From Psychrobacter sanguinis (GTDB lineage Bacteria > Pseudomonadota > Gammaproteobacteria > Pseudomonadales > Moraxellaceae): a stretch of 64,000 nucleotides of DNA. The notes beneath the pieces are model-generated. The model searched no databases. It was given only the letters and a program-made list of their open reading frames with translations, and was not told the DNA's origin. The stretch is taken from contig NZ_CP085990.1 of assembly GCF_020736705.1 (NCBI RefSeq), positions 2,666,001 through 2,730,000 on the forward strand, read 5' to 3'. How positions within the stretch are numbered: the stretch's first letter is position 1; every line of letters starts with the position of its first letter. Of the stretch, positions 36,281-45,254 are shown one piece after another. The translations under genes were made by a program, and so were the position numbers.

Positions 36281-36612
36281 AACAGTCCTTAGTTTATGTA
36301 TTGTACAAATCATCACTCCAGCACTTATTGATCTGACACTTATTAAGCCTTTAATAAATGCAATAGATGAGTAAGTAAAAAGAATATTAACTTAACCCAC
36401 TGGTAAGATAACATTCATAATATATAACATGGAGAATTTTTATCAAAAATTATTTTGGCTTTAAGTTTTCCTGTTAAAATTATTTTTTATCTAATACAAC
36501 AAACACTATAGCTTGGCTATCTATTGATTAAATACCCCGTTAGATTACAATTAAATGAATAACTATAAGCAATCACCACCTTTCTTAATCTAAATACTGA
36601 ATCGAGCCTTGT
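36281..36612. other. Intergenic region upstream of hsdR
   Basis: About 330 very AT-rich bases between divergent genes. It must hold the hsdR promoter, separate from that of hsdM-hsdS. I see no gene or clear hairpin. Confidence 0.45.
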
Positions 36613-39600
36613 ATGGACACCAGCCCAACCGTTAATTTTAGAGAAGAGTTTAGTGCCAAAATACCTGCCTTAACACTATTGATGACATTGGGTTATACCT
36701 ATCTCACGCCAGCACAATGTGTGGCTCTGCGCGACCCAAAAGGTAACCTACAAGCTTATTCAACGACCAAAAGTACCAATCAAGTAATGCTACTGCCGGT
36801 ATTGCGTCAGTTCTTGGCAAAGCAAACCTTTCCCTTTGAAGGCAAGCGGCATCATTTATCTGACGCCAGCATTGATAAGATTGTGCATCAGCTTACCCCT
36901 GCCCTAAACCAAGGGCTGAGCACAGCCAACGAAATAATCTATGATGCCCTGCTCTATGGCGTTGGAGTTACCGAATTTATTGACGGAAAAAAGACCTCAC
37001 CCACTATCCAGCTCATTGACTGGCATAATATCGACAATAATGCCTATCATGTCACTGAAGAAATGGTAGTACAAAACGCTGAAGCCACAGGCAATGTCAT
37101 ACCTGATATTGTGTGCTTTGTAAACGGTCTGCCACTGGTCGTCATTGAAGCCAAGCGCCCAGATTCTAATAATCCGCATCAATCTACCAATAGCCAAGCT
37201 ATATCCCAGCATCTGCGAAATCAAGGTCAAAAATACATTCCACACCTATTCGCTTATAGCCAATTGCTACTGGCCATTAACGGCTATGAAGGCTTGTATG
37301 CAACGTGCAATACGCCTGAGAAATTTTGGGCGAAGTGGAAGGAAGAAGAGATTAATGAACTTGAGTTTCAACGCCTCAAAAATAGCCGTTTAGATTCCTC
37401 TCAGATTGACACCCTATTCAGTCAACGTAGACCCAATGATAAGCAACAATATCTGTCGCTTATCAATGCTGGCGAGCTGGTAGTGACTGATCAAGACCGA
37501 TTGATCATTAGCTTATTGCGCCCTGATAGACTGCTGGATATGACCCGCTTTTACACCCTGTTTGACAGTCGTGCCGGCAAGATTGTCGCGCGTTATCAGC
37601 AAGTATTCGGTATCAAGGCATTGGTAAAGCGCATTAGTCAATTTGACAAGGATGGTAGCCGTGAAGGTGGGGTTATCTGGCATACCACCGGTAGTGGTAA
37701 GTCCTTTACTATGGTGTTCTTATCCAAAGCACTTATTTGGCTTGAAGAATTGGCGAAATGTCGGGTATTTGTGGTCACTGACCGTATTGATCTTGAGAAC
37801 CAAATTGCTCGCACTTTTATCTCAGCTGGAGCGCTCAGTGATAAAGACAAAGCAAAAGCCAAGGCTTTATCAGGTCGCGATTTGGCAAAAAAGGTTGGTC
37901 AAGGCAACGAACGCATTATCTTCTCTATCATCAATAAATTTGGGGCTGCAGCTCAATACCCCGAATTCTATAACCCTAGTGAAAACATTATCGTCTTGGT
38001 CGATGAAGGCCACCGTAGCCAAAACGGTGCCAATAATATCCTGATGCAAAAGGCATTACCCCATGCGGCTTTTATTGCCTTTACTGGTACGCCTCTGCTC
38101 AAAGACGATAAGACCGAAAACAAATTCGGTAAGATTATTCATTCTTATACCATGCAGCAAGCAGTGGCGGATAAGACCGTCACCCCTTTATTGTATGAAG
38201 AGCGTATTCCCGAGCTAAATACCAACGATATGGCCATCGATAAATGGTTTGACCGTATTACCCAAAAGCTGACTTCTGAGCAAAAGGCCGATCTTAAACG
38301 CAAGTTCGCCAAAAAAGGACAGGTTTATCAGGTCGAGGGTCGTATTAAACTGATCGCCCATGATATCTCAGACCATTTTCAAAACTTTAAGCAGCAAGGA
38401 CTAAAAGGTCAGCTGGCTTGCGATTCCAAAGCTTCAGCCATTCGCTATAAGCAAGCCTTAGACAACATAGGTAAAGTGACCTCTGTGGTCGCTATGTCGC
38501 CCCCAGATACCCGAGAAGGTCATCAAGAGGTCGATGTAGAAAGTAAAGATATCGTCCAAAACTGGTGGCTAAATAATGTCGCCCCTAAATACGGTATGGA
38601 TGATGTGCAATATACCAAGGACATCATCGAAGCTTTTAGCCAAGACGATGGTCCAGATATTATGATCGTGGTCGATAAACTATTAACCGGCTTTGATGAA
38701 CCTAAGAACACGGTGCTATATATCGATAAGCCCCTAAAGAGCCATAACCTTATTCAGGCCATCGCTCGGGTCAACCGTTTGCACAGCAAAAAACAATTTG
38801 GCTATCTGATTGATTATCGAGGTATTCTTAAAGAGTTAGACACCACCATTGAGGACTATCAAAACCTGGCTGAACGTACGCAAGGCGGATTCGATATTGA
38901 GGATCTTAAAGGGATGTACAGCTCAATGGAGACCGAGTACAAGAAGCTACCGATGCTGCATAAGAAGCTTTGGGCGATGTTTGATAACGTGCCCAATAAA
39001 AAAGATGGTCATGCCCTACGTCAATCCTTATCGCCTAAAATGCAAGAGCGAGATGGTGTCGTGTTGGATACCAACCTTAAAAGACGTGATGACTTTTATT
39101 CGGCACTAACTGAATTTTCTAACACCATGAAAGTGGCGCTACAATCGGCGTCCTACTTCGATGACAGCTTCTTCGATAACAAGCGTGACCTGTACAAAAA
39201 GGATTTAAAGACCTTTGTTGAGCTGCGTAAACAAGTGCGTGAGGATGCTAACGAGACCATTAACTTTGATGAGTATGAGGACGATATTCGTACCCTGCTC
39301 AATAAGCACATTGCCGGTATTGAAGTTAAAGAGCCCGAAGGTGCTTATCTGGTCGGTAATATGGGTAAAGACCTTAAGCCTGAACAGCTTAGTGACGACG
39401 AAGCCCGTAACCAGACCGATAAAATTACCAGCCGCGTCACCAGAATAATCGAGGTAGACCTAGCCGACGATCCCTATGCTCAAGAGCACTTCTCTAAGCT
39501 ATTAAAACAAGCGATTGAAGAGGCTAAGGCCATGTTTGATGCGCCTGTTAAACAGTACATGATGTTCGCCGACTTTGAGCAAGACGTCAAAGCTCGTAAG

Positions 39601-39933
39601 ATGCCAGATGTGCCTAATAGCTTTGTTGATCAGTCAGGGACGCATAATAAACATGCTCAGGCTTACTTTGGCCTGTTTAAGTATTTGTTTGGTGACTCTT
39701 ATTTGGCAGATAAGGGCTTAAACGAAGATGCCTTGGTCGATTATGCGTTCAAGATAGATGACCTAGTCAATAAAGCGGTAACAGAAAATTCACTAAATCC
39801 CACGCAAATGGAGAATGACATTACCTCAGGTATCTTAAAATTATTATTCCGAGAGATTGGGATAGACAATGCCAAACAACTCGCTAAGGAAGTGATTAAT
39901 ATTGCTCGTCTTGGTTTGTCACGAGGCAAATAA
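36613..39933 (+). CDS. hsdR: Type I restriction endonuclease subunit HsdR
   Basis: 1106-residue translocating endonuclease. The N-terminal nuclease has PDIVCFVNGLPLVVIEAKRP near residues 163-182 (D..ExK). The SF2 motor follows: Walker A WHTTGSGKSFTMVF near 353, VLVDEGHRSQNG (DEGH box) near 462, FTGTPLLKDD and the late motif QAIARVNRLH. The C-terminal helical domain contacts the methyltransferase core. With HsdM and HsdS it cuts unmodified DNA at a distance. It has its own promoter region and overlaps the next gene by one base. Confidence 0.97.
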   Translation: MDTSPTVNFREEFSAKIPALTLLMTLGYTYLTPAQCVALRDPKGNLQAYSTTKSTNQVMLLPVLRQFLAKQTFPFEGKRHHLSDASIDKIVHQLTPALNQGLSTANEIIYDALLYGVGVTEFIDGKKTSPTIQLIDWHNIDNNAYHVTEEMVVQNAEATGNVIPDIVCFVNGLPLVVIEAKRPDSNNPHQSTNSQAISQHLRNQGQKYIPHLFAYSQLLLAINGYEGLYATCNTPEKFWAKWKEEEINELEFQRLKNSRLDSSQIDTLFSQRRPNDKQQYLSLINAGELVVTDQDRLIISLLRPDRLLDMTRFYTLFDSRAGKIVARYQQVFGIKALVKRISQFDKDGSREGGVIWHTTGSGKSFTMVFLSKALIWLEELAKCRVFVVTDRIDLENQIARTFISAGALSDKDKAKAKALSGRDLAKKVGQGNERIIFSIINKFGAAAQYPEFYNPSENIIVLVDEGHRSQNGANNILMQKALPHAAFIAFTGTPLLKDDKTENKFGKIIHSYTMQQAVADKTVTPLLYEERIPELNTNDMAIDKWFDRITQKLTSEQKADLKRKFAKKGQVYQVEGRIKLIAHDISDHFQNFKQQGLKGQLACDSKASAIRYKQALDNIGKVTSVVAMSPPDTREGHQEVDVESKDIVQNWWLNNVAPKYGMDDVQYTKDIIEAFSQDDGPDIMIVVDKLLTGFDEPKNTVLYIDKPLKSHNLIQAIARVNRLHSKKQFGYLIDYRGILKELDTTIEDYQNLAERTQGGFDIEDLKGMYSSMETEYKKLPMLHKKLWAMFDNVPNKKDGHALRQSLSPKMQERDGVVLDTNLKRRDDFYSALTEFSNTMKVALQSASYFDDSFFDNKRDLYKKDLKTFVELRKQVREDANETINFDEYEDDIRTLLNKHIAGIEVKEPEGAYLVGNMGKDLKPEQLSDDEARNQTDKITSRVTRIIEVDLADDPYAQEHFSKLLKQAIEEAKAMFDAPVKQYMMFADFEQDVKARKMPDVPNSFVDQSGTHNKHAQAYFGLFKYLFGDSYLADKGLNEDALVDYAFKIDDLVNKAVTENSLNPTQMENDITSGILKLLFREIGIDNAKQLAKEVINIARLGLSRGK

Positions 39934-40679
39934 TGAAAGAAAGTGGTAAGAGTCGCAAGCTACATTACGGACAACATGTTATCGATTATGAAGTGGTGCG
40001 CAAGGCCAATAGCCTCAAATTACGCATCAAAGTACACCCAGATCAGCAGGTGGTGGTCGTTGTACCGGTAGAGACCACAGATGATTTTATCGAAACATCA
40101 GTAGCTAAAAAAGCAGGCTGGATATGGCAACACCTACAAGACTTTGCCAATCAAAAAAACGACGTGCTGCCGAGACGTTATGTCAGTGGTGAAACTCAGT
40201 TTTATTTAGGTCGCAGGTACGTATTAAAGGTGACGATAAACCCTGAGCAGCCAGAAGCAGTAAAGCTGTATCGCGGCAAACTTACTGTCAATCTGACTGA
40301 TGAACCCGAGGATAAAGCGGCCAAAGTTAAGAAGCTGCTCGATGAATGGTATCAGAAAAAGGCCAAATCGGTGTTTCATGAGCGCTTACTGGCGATGCTA
40401 CCTAAGGCCGACTGGGTTCAAGGTACGCCTTCATTTAGACTACTATCAATGAAGAAACAATGGGGAAGCTGCTCCACTCAAGGCAATTTGGTACTAAATC
40501 CGCACTTGGTCAAAGCCCCCAAAGAGTGTATCGACTATGTGATATTACACGAGTTATGTCATATTGCGGAGCACAACCACAGTGATAAATTTTGGCGACT
40601 ATTGACTCAAGTGATGCCAAACTGGAAAGCGGTTAAAACTCAACTTGATGGTATGGCTGAGCTTTATCTAAATGAGTAA
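39933..40679 (+). CDS. YgjP/DUF45-type zinc metallopeptidase coupled to hsdR
   Basis: 248-residue protein of the YgjP-like metallopeptidase family. Zinc motif HELCHIAEHNHSDKFW near residue 206 supplies HExxH and a downstream His (H-x3-H...H). The family motif MKKQWGSCSTQGNLVLNPHLVKAP lies near 172. The N-terminal half is a beta-rich domain (YEVVRKANSLKLRIKVHPDQQVVVVVP). The start overlaps the hsdR stop (TAATG), so translation is coupled. Genes of this type recur next to hsdR in many genomes; the function there is unknown. Confidence 0.9.
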   Translation: MKESGKSRKLHYGQHVIDYEVVRKANSLKLRIKVHPDQQVVVVVPVETTDDFIETSVAKKAGWIWQHLQDFANQKNDVLPRRYVSGETQFYLGRRYVLKVTINPEQPEAVKLYRGKLTVNLTDEPEDKAAKVKKLLDEWYQKKAKSVFHERLLAMLPKADWVQGTPSFRLLSMKKQWGSCSTQGNLVLNPHLVKAPKECIDYVILHELCHIAEHNHSDKFWRLLTQVMPNWKAVKTQLDGMAELYLNE

Positions 40680-40749
40680 GTAAGATATTTTGGGAATGTA
40701 GCTATTTTATAAGTTTTATAAATATGTATTAGATAATTTCTATAAGGAT

Positions 40750-41421
40750 TTATTTAGCATATTTATAAATTGGCATATTGGTGAACTCGTCCTTAAACCT
40801 TAATAAATGCCCTTGATTATCAATTTCGTAGCACTCCGTATAAGTAGGATCTATATCGTTTTCTTCAATAGTCGCTATACAAAACCATGCCGTATTCTCA
40901 CTGGCTTTAGATAAAGACCAAGATTGAGTATATGACTTATTCTTATGAGTAAACTCTTTATCAGAGTATACATTTTCCGTAACAAAAGCTTCGGACTCCC
41001 CAATTTTTGCGTAATCAGGTAATGGTTTAAATTGATTAGCTTTAGAAAATCTATCTCCATATGAACCTATAAGTCCCTTAAAAGTAAGGGGGTTCAAGGT
41101 GTAAAAATGCGTCGAAGAGTCTCTATAATCCTCATCATCATTCGTATAGCGTATTACCACCATTTCAGAGGCATAGACTTTATTACCATTGTAAATCATC
41201 TGCCCTTTTTTAGTAACAATAGTCCTTATCTCATCTTTATTTCCTTTTATGATGCCTCTCTCAACACGATCATCATCGTTTATGAATATATTCATCATCG
41301 TTTTTTCAACGGGATAATAACCCTCTGCAATAGGTTTAGCAGGGTTATAATCAAAATTGCCTGTACTGGCACAACTGGTTAAAAACAATCCAATTAATGC
41401 GCTTAAAATAATCTTATTCAT
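40750..41421 (-). CDS. Predicted lipoprotein of unknown function
   Basis: 223 residues with a short leader and lipobox LTSC (Cys17). The mature part is polar and charged (IFINDDDRVERGIIKGNK), probably beta-rich, with C-terminal cysteines in AWFCIATIEE and YTECYEID. It converges on the metallopeptidase gene and closes the restriction region. Family not recognised. Low GC compared with sulfur genes nearby. Confidence 0.68.
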   Translation of the reverse strand: MNKIILSALIGLFLTSCASTGNFDYNPAKPIAEGYYPVEKTMMNIFINDDDRVERGIIKGNKDEIRTIVTKKGQMIYNGNKVYASEMVVIRYTNDDEDYRDSSTHFYTLNPLTFKGLIGSYGDRFSKANQFKPLPDYAKIGESEAFVTENVYSDKEFTHKNKSYTQSWSLSKASENTAWFCIATIEENDIDPTYTECYEIDNQGHLLRFKDEFTNMPIYKYAK

Positions 41422-41533
41422 TACTATCCTTAGCGATATAAGAATCTGTACTATGACATTATTCTTAATAAATATATACTTGAATCTTAAGGAGTATAGA
41501 AGCCTATATTAAACTTTTATTAAAGGAATAGAT

Positions 41534-42070
41534 TTGATTAAATTACTGACCGCAACTGTCCTAAGTTTAACGGCATTAACCAGCTGTACTATCATGAAGG
41601 CGATTGACGAAAGCAATCTTAAACTAGAACAAGAAGCACTTGATATTGTATCTCCAACCAAAGCTGAGTATGAAGCCATTCTCAAAAGGGCTGAGACTGA
41701 AACTGTTACAGACTCATCTCCATTTAAATATGAATGGCTGTATGTTGATACTCTAAAAGATGGTCGAAAAGTTTTCGTTGACACTAAAGGTGCGCACCAC
41801 AACAAAAACACAGCGACAGGTACAGTTAAGTTTTTAAATCACGATAATACTTACACCCTGACAACTTATCGTTTCTTTTGTGAAGAAGGATATGGCCAAA
41901 GACTGTTTGACTTTAAATATAATGCTGACCACAAACAAATATCTCAGCTTCGTCTAGGCGCTGGAGGTGAGCAATATGATAGAAGACCTGACAAGAGTGA
42001 GGAACCAATAGCTAAAACAATCTGTGCTCTTGGTGGATTCTATAGAGGCTCTTCTAATGGTAATGTATGA
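41534..42070 (+). CDS. Small lipoprotein with a TTG start
   Basis: 178 residues. The TTG at 41534 is supported by AAAGGA 7 nt upstream and because it starts exactly at the signal peptide IKLLTATVLSLTALTSC (lipobox LTSC, Cys18). The mature domain carries KVFVDTKGAHHNKNTATGTVKF and ends with paired cysteines (FFCEEGY, TICALGG). It resembles short lipoproteins that report on surface or stress responses, but no family can be named. It is divergent from the lipoprotein at 40750. Confidence 0.68.
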   Translation: MIKLLTATVLSLTALTSCTIMKAIDESNLKLEQEALDIVSPTKAEYEAILKRAETETVTDSSPFKYEWLYVDTLKDGRKVFVDTKGAHHNKNTATGTVKFLNHDNTYTLTTYRFFCEEGYGQRLFDFKYNADHKQISQLRLGAGGEQYDRRPDKSEEPIAKTICALGGFYRGSSNGNV

Positions 42071-42230
42071 TAACTGGCTTTTCATAAGCTAATAACAGAT
42101 CTGAAAACCAGTCAATAGCTAGAACAAATTATAGGCTTGTATTATTGTTTTTCATCGTTAGCTAAGCTATTTCACTATAAATAGCTCAACCACTTCTAGG
42201 CCTAACAAAATATTTGCGTCAATAACCTAT

Positions 42231-42264
42231 ATCTGTATTCGTCAGATATCTGTATTCATCAGAT
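42231..42264 (+). repeat. Tandem 17-bp duplication
   Basis: ATCTGTATTCGTCAGAT is repeated at once as ATCTGTATTCATCAGAT, with one difference. It lies in the ~310-base gap 42071-42383, which otherwise holds no gene. Confidence 0.85.
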
Positions 42265-42383
42265 CTCTATCAGAGTATTGAGCTTTGACCCATTGTTAAA
42301 GCTACACTGGTCTTATGCTTGTGGCTTTAAATTTTTCTGCTATTTCGCTTAAATAAGCAGCGAATCGAATAGCGTTAGTTCGA

Positions 42384-42785
42384 CTATTTACTATCAGCCG
42401 TCTCAACCCTAGGCTGACGCTTGCCAGCCTCTAGTATCGGCAAGTTTGCTTCAGTCGGTACATAGATAATTTGATTAATTTTGCCCTCACGTAATGCCTC
42501 ACCAAACGCACCAATGAATTCTTGCTCACGGTACTCAGGGTACTCTTTGGCAGTTTTACCGATGATTTTAATTGCTTCAGCCCTTAATTGTGCCGATTCT
42601 AATTCTGCTCGAGCCTGTTCAATTTGTATCATCTTCGACTGAGTAGCCTCAGCTAAAGCTGCTTTACCACGCATTTCCTGCGACCATACCTTATAAAATG
42701 GGTAACCTGCCATCACGATAAGTATTAATATCACAGCGGTGATTACACTGATGATGGTTAACTTAACTACAGATTCTGAATTCAT
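42384..42785 (-). CDS. Membrane-anchored coiled-coil protein, SPFH-like
   Basis: 133 residues. One N-terminal membrane helix (residues ~9-30, IISVITAVILILIVMAGYPF) is followed by an Ala/Glu/Lys/Gln-rich coiled coil (KAALAEATQSKMIQIEQARAEL) and a tail ending INQIIYVPTEANLPILEAGK. The tail layout recalls the C-terminal part of stomatin/HflK-type SPFH proteins without the SPFH core. It lies 39 nt after cardiolipin synthase on the same strand and may share its transcript. Possible membrane-organising role; inference only. Confidence 0.7.
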   Translation of the reverse strand: MNSESVVKLTIISVITAVILILIVMAGYPFYKVWSQEMRGKAALAEATQSKMIQIEQARAELESAQLRAEAIKIIGKTAKEYPEYREQEFIGAFGEALREGKINQIIYVPTEANLPILEAGKRQPRVETADSK

Positions 42786-42824
42786 ACTTTTATCCTTATC
42801 TTACGGTGCGTTCCAAATTCTAGC

Positions 42825-44264
42825 CTACAAAACCGGGCCCATAGTTGACACGATATTAATCCAAATGCGGTAATAAATTGGCCATCTTCTTACCTCAGAG
42901 CGCGTGACCTCGACCGAATCGGCAATGTAAGAATTCTGACGAGTAATTATCTCTTTGGTTAGCTTTTTGTCATAGAAGATGACGTTATTCTCATAGTTTA
43001 AGTCAAAGCTACGCAGGTCTAAGTTGGTCGAACCCACCAAGCTAATCTGGTCGTCAATGGTCAATGTCTTGGCATGCAGTAGTCCAGGATTGTACTCATA
43101 AACTTTCACCCCCGCCTCAAGCAATTGCCAATAATAGCTGTGACTGGTGGCAGCAACGATAAACGAGTCATTTTTTCGCGGAAAAATAATGGTCACATCG
43201 ACGCCGCGATAAGCGGTCGCACAAATCATATTTATCAAAGTAAAGTCTGGCACAAAGTATGGAGTTGAGATAATCAAAGACTGCTTTGCATGCCCCATCA
43301 AAATACTCAAAAACTGCGGTGTGGTGCCCTGACGCTGCGTGGGACCATCAGCGAAGACCTGCGCAGGATAGCCATCTGCTTGTGACTCTAGTAAGAAGGG
43401 AAAAGTATCAAACGGGGTATTAGGATTTTCCATGAGCCAGTCACTGGCAAAGAGCATCTGGTTTTGGGCCACGATAGGACCTTGTACCCTCAGCATGATA
43501 TCCACCCAAGGCGCATACTTTGGCTTCACCCGAAATTCAGGGTCAGCACTGTTACGACTACCGACGTAACCAATCTTGCCATCGATAATAGTAATCTTAC
43601 GGTGATTGCGCAAATCAATGCGGCTAAACATCAATATCTTAAAGATATTGTCAATCGGCAGTGCCACACTTACCTCTACCCCTGCCTGCTTCATCTGTTC
43701 CCATAATGGCGATCTCAACAGTTTACGAGAGCCCATACCATCCACCATGGCTCGGCACTGCACCCCACGTTTAGCAGCGCGCATTAACGCCTCAGCAATG
43801 GCGGTCCCCATGCCATCGTCCAACCAAATATAGTACATGACATGAATGTGATCGGTGGCAGCATCGAAGTCCGCTATCATCCGCGCCTCCGTAGTCTTAG
43901 GGTCTGGCATTAGCTCCGCTTTATTGCCCAAAGTAGTGTGGAAACCGTTCACTGACGCCGAATAAGCAAACGCCGGCTGGTACTCTTTGTCAATGACCTT
44001 AGACAGGGTGTCTTTATTGCCCAATACTGCTGGAAAATTGCTGTTTAGCTGCTGAGTAATCTTGTTATAACGGTGCTCGAAGTTAAAGCCTAGATGCACC
44101 TCACCAAACATCCAATACACTACTACCCCGCCATAAGGCAGCACAAATAGCACGACCATCCATGCCAAACGGGCTTGTGCTGTTAGATCATGCCGGGAAA
44201 GCACCCGAAGTGATACCGCCAGCCAAGTGAGTATGTGAAGCGCAACGAGTAAATCTAGCAGCAT
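42825..44264 (-). CDS. cls: Cardiolipin synthase (ClsA type)
   Basis: Inner-membrane phospholipase D-family enzyme that joins two phosphatidylglycerols to cardiolipin. 479 residues, two N-terminal membrane helices (residues ~1-50). The first PLD motif is LRNHRKITIIDGKIGYVGSRN near residue 218 (HxKx4D, with an extra Lys). The second is LLHAKTLTIDDQISLVGSTNLD near 397. HVMYYIWLDDGMG near 138 is the pre-motif. The protein lacks nothing obvious. It starts a small minus-strand unit with the SPFH-like gene. Confidence 0.94.
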   Translation of the reverse strand: MLLDLLVALHILTWLAVSLRVLSRHDLTAQARLAWMVVLFVLPYGGVVVYWMFGEVHLGFNFEHRYNKITQQLNSNFPAVLGNKDTLSKVIDKEYQPAFAYSASVNGFHTTLGNKAELMPDPKTTEARMIADFDAATDHIHVMYYIWLDDGMGTAIAEALMRAAKRGVQCRAMVDGMGSRKLLRSPLWEQMKQAGVEVSVALPIDNIFKILMFSRIDLRNHRKITIIDGKIGYVGSRNSADPEFRVKPKYAPWVDIMLRVQGPIVAQNQMLFASDWLMENPNTPFDTFPFLLESQADGYPAQVFADGPTQRQGTTPQFLSILMGHAKQSLIISTPYFVPDFTLINMICATAYRGVDVTIIFPRKNDSFIVAATSHSYYWQLLEAGVKVYEYNPGLLHAKTLTIDDQISLVGSTNLDLRSFDLNYENNVIFYDKKLTKEIITRQNSYIADSVEVTRSEVRRWPIYYRIWINIVSTMGPVL

Positions 44265-44466
44265 AAGCTATCGTCCTTGATTATTTTTTAACAGGATCAT
44301 TTTATGAGTATACCTAAGCATAATTAATAGTTTAGTTTCAGTATGTTGCCTTAAACCAGCTTTTAACGGACAACTTTTAACGGACCATAAAAAAACCAGC
44401 CTAAGCTGGTTTCAATAGAACAGTATGAAGTAATGGCAATCTTAATAAGTTCAGTCTTCAATAAGT

Positions 44467-44835
44467 TTAGTTGGCCATTAATTTTAAAAACTGCGGGTTA
44501 GTCACGTTGATTTGTAAGTAATTTTGGGTTGGCGCCACATTACCAATCACACAAAAGCGGCTGCCCACAAAGTTATCGATCTTACCATAACGGTTCTCAA
44601 ACCAACGGTAGTCTTTATTCCATATCAAAGCAGTTAACGACTGATTGGGATACTTTTTATCAAAATTCATATAATGACGGTTGGGTAAATGATTAATCTC
44701 AGCCAACGTGCCACAGGCCATTACCGATTTACCCACATACAAATACGCTTTACTGGCCTCAATCCTAGGGTCAGCTGCAGTCGCTAAGGTACTTAATAAT
44801 AGACCACTGCTTATGGCTGCTACCTTATTCCACAT
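44467..44835 (-). CDS. Small exported OB-fold-like protein
   Basis: 122 residues with a signal peptide ending TLATAA (cleavage near 20). The mature domain has the strand pattern of a small OB-fold: AYLYVGKSVMACGTLAEI, HYMNFDKKYPNQSLTALIW, GSRFCVIGNV and YLQINVTNPQ. Similar domains occur with secreted nucleases and DNA-binding exported proteins. Two cysteines (MACG and FCVI) could pair. Monocistronic; function unknown. Confidence 0.72.
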   Translation of the reverse strand: MWNKVAAISSGLLLSTLATAADPRIEASKAYLYVGKSVMACGTLAEINHLPNRHYMNFDKKYPNQSLTALIWNKDYRWFENRYGKIDNFVGSRFCVIGNVAPTQNYLQINVTNPQFLKLMAN

Positions 44836-45035
44836 ATAAAACTCGCTGTCGTTTATTTCGGTACTGTTATTACAGTACTTATTACGTTACTTACACGCAA
44901 ATCAAAGGCTAAAAGTTAATGATTTAACATTATACTTTTATTGATTATAACACTTACCCATTGTCCATTATGGAGAAGCGTTAATCTAAGGGCGTACTGT
45001 AACAAATTTCTGACACATAAGTGTAACAAAATAAA

Positions 45036-45057
45036 AAAGTCAGCAATAGCCGACTTT
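45036..45057. terminator. Short bidirectional hairpin
   Basis: AAAGTC pairs with GACTTT, with an inner GC pair and AATA loop, flanked by A runs on the left and T runs on the right. It lies in the 44836-45254 gap. Confidence 0.65.
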
Positions 45058-45133
45058 GGTTTTTTTATGTTAGGTTTTTGGTAAATGGTTCGATTGAGGG
45101 CTTGCTTTTAAGGTTAAGCAATTAACCGAATTA

Positions 45134-45179
45134 TTGACCTCAAAAATGAGCTTAAAAGACTAATCACATTTGAGGTCAA
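45134..45179. repeat. Inverted repeat downstream of sat
   Basis: Perfect 11-bp arms TTGACCTCAAA and TTTGAGGTCAA separated by 24 bases. There is no T run, so it is not an ordinary terminator. It could protect the sat mRNA 3' end or be a protein-binding dyad. Confidence 0.6.
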
Positions 45180-45254
45180 ATCACAATATAACCGACCTAG
45201 CTCATATAATCCTTATAACTGCAACAAGTGAACCAGCTGAAGTTAAGCGTAAGG

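Noticed and set aside
28133..36612. Phase-variable inversion of hsdS by a nearby recombinase
   Set aside because: No recombinase or integrase gene and no inverted hsdS copy; the remnants are in direct orientation.
42384..42785. HflK or HflC gene
   Set aside because: Only a membrane helix and a coiled-coil tail are present; the SPFH core domain is absent and the length is too short.
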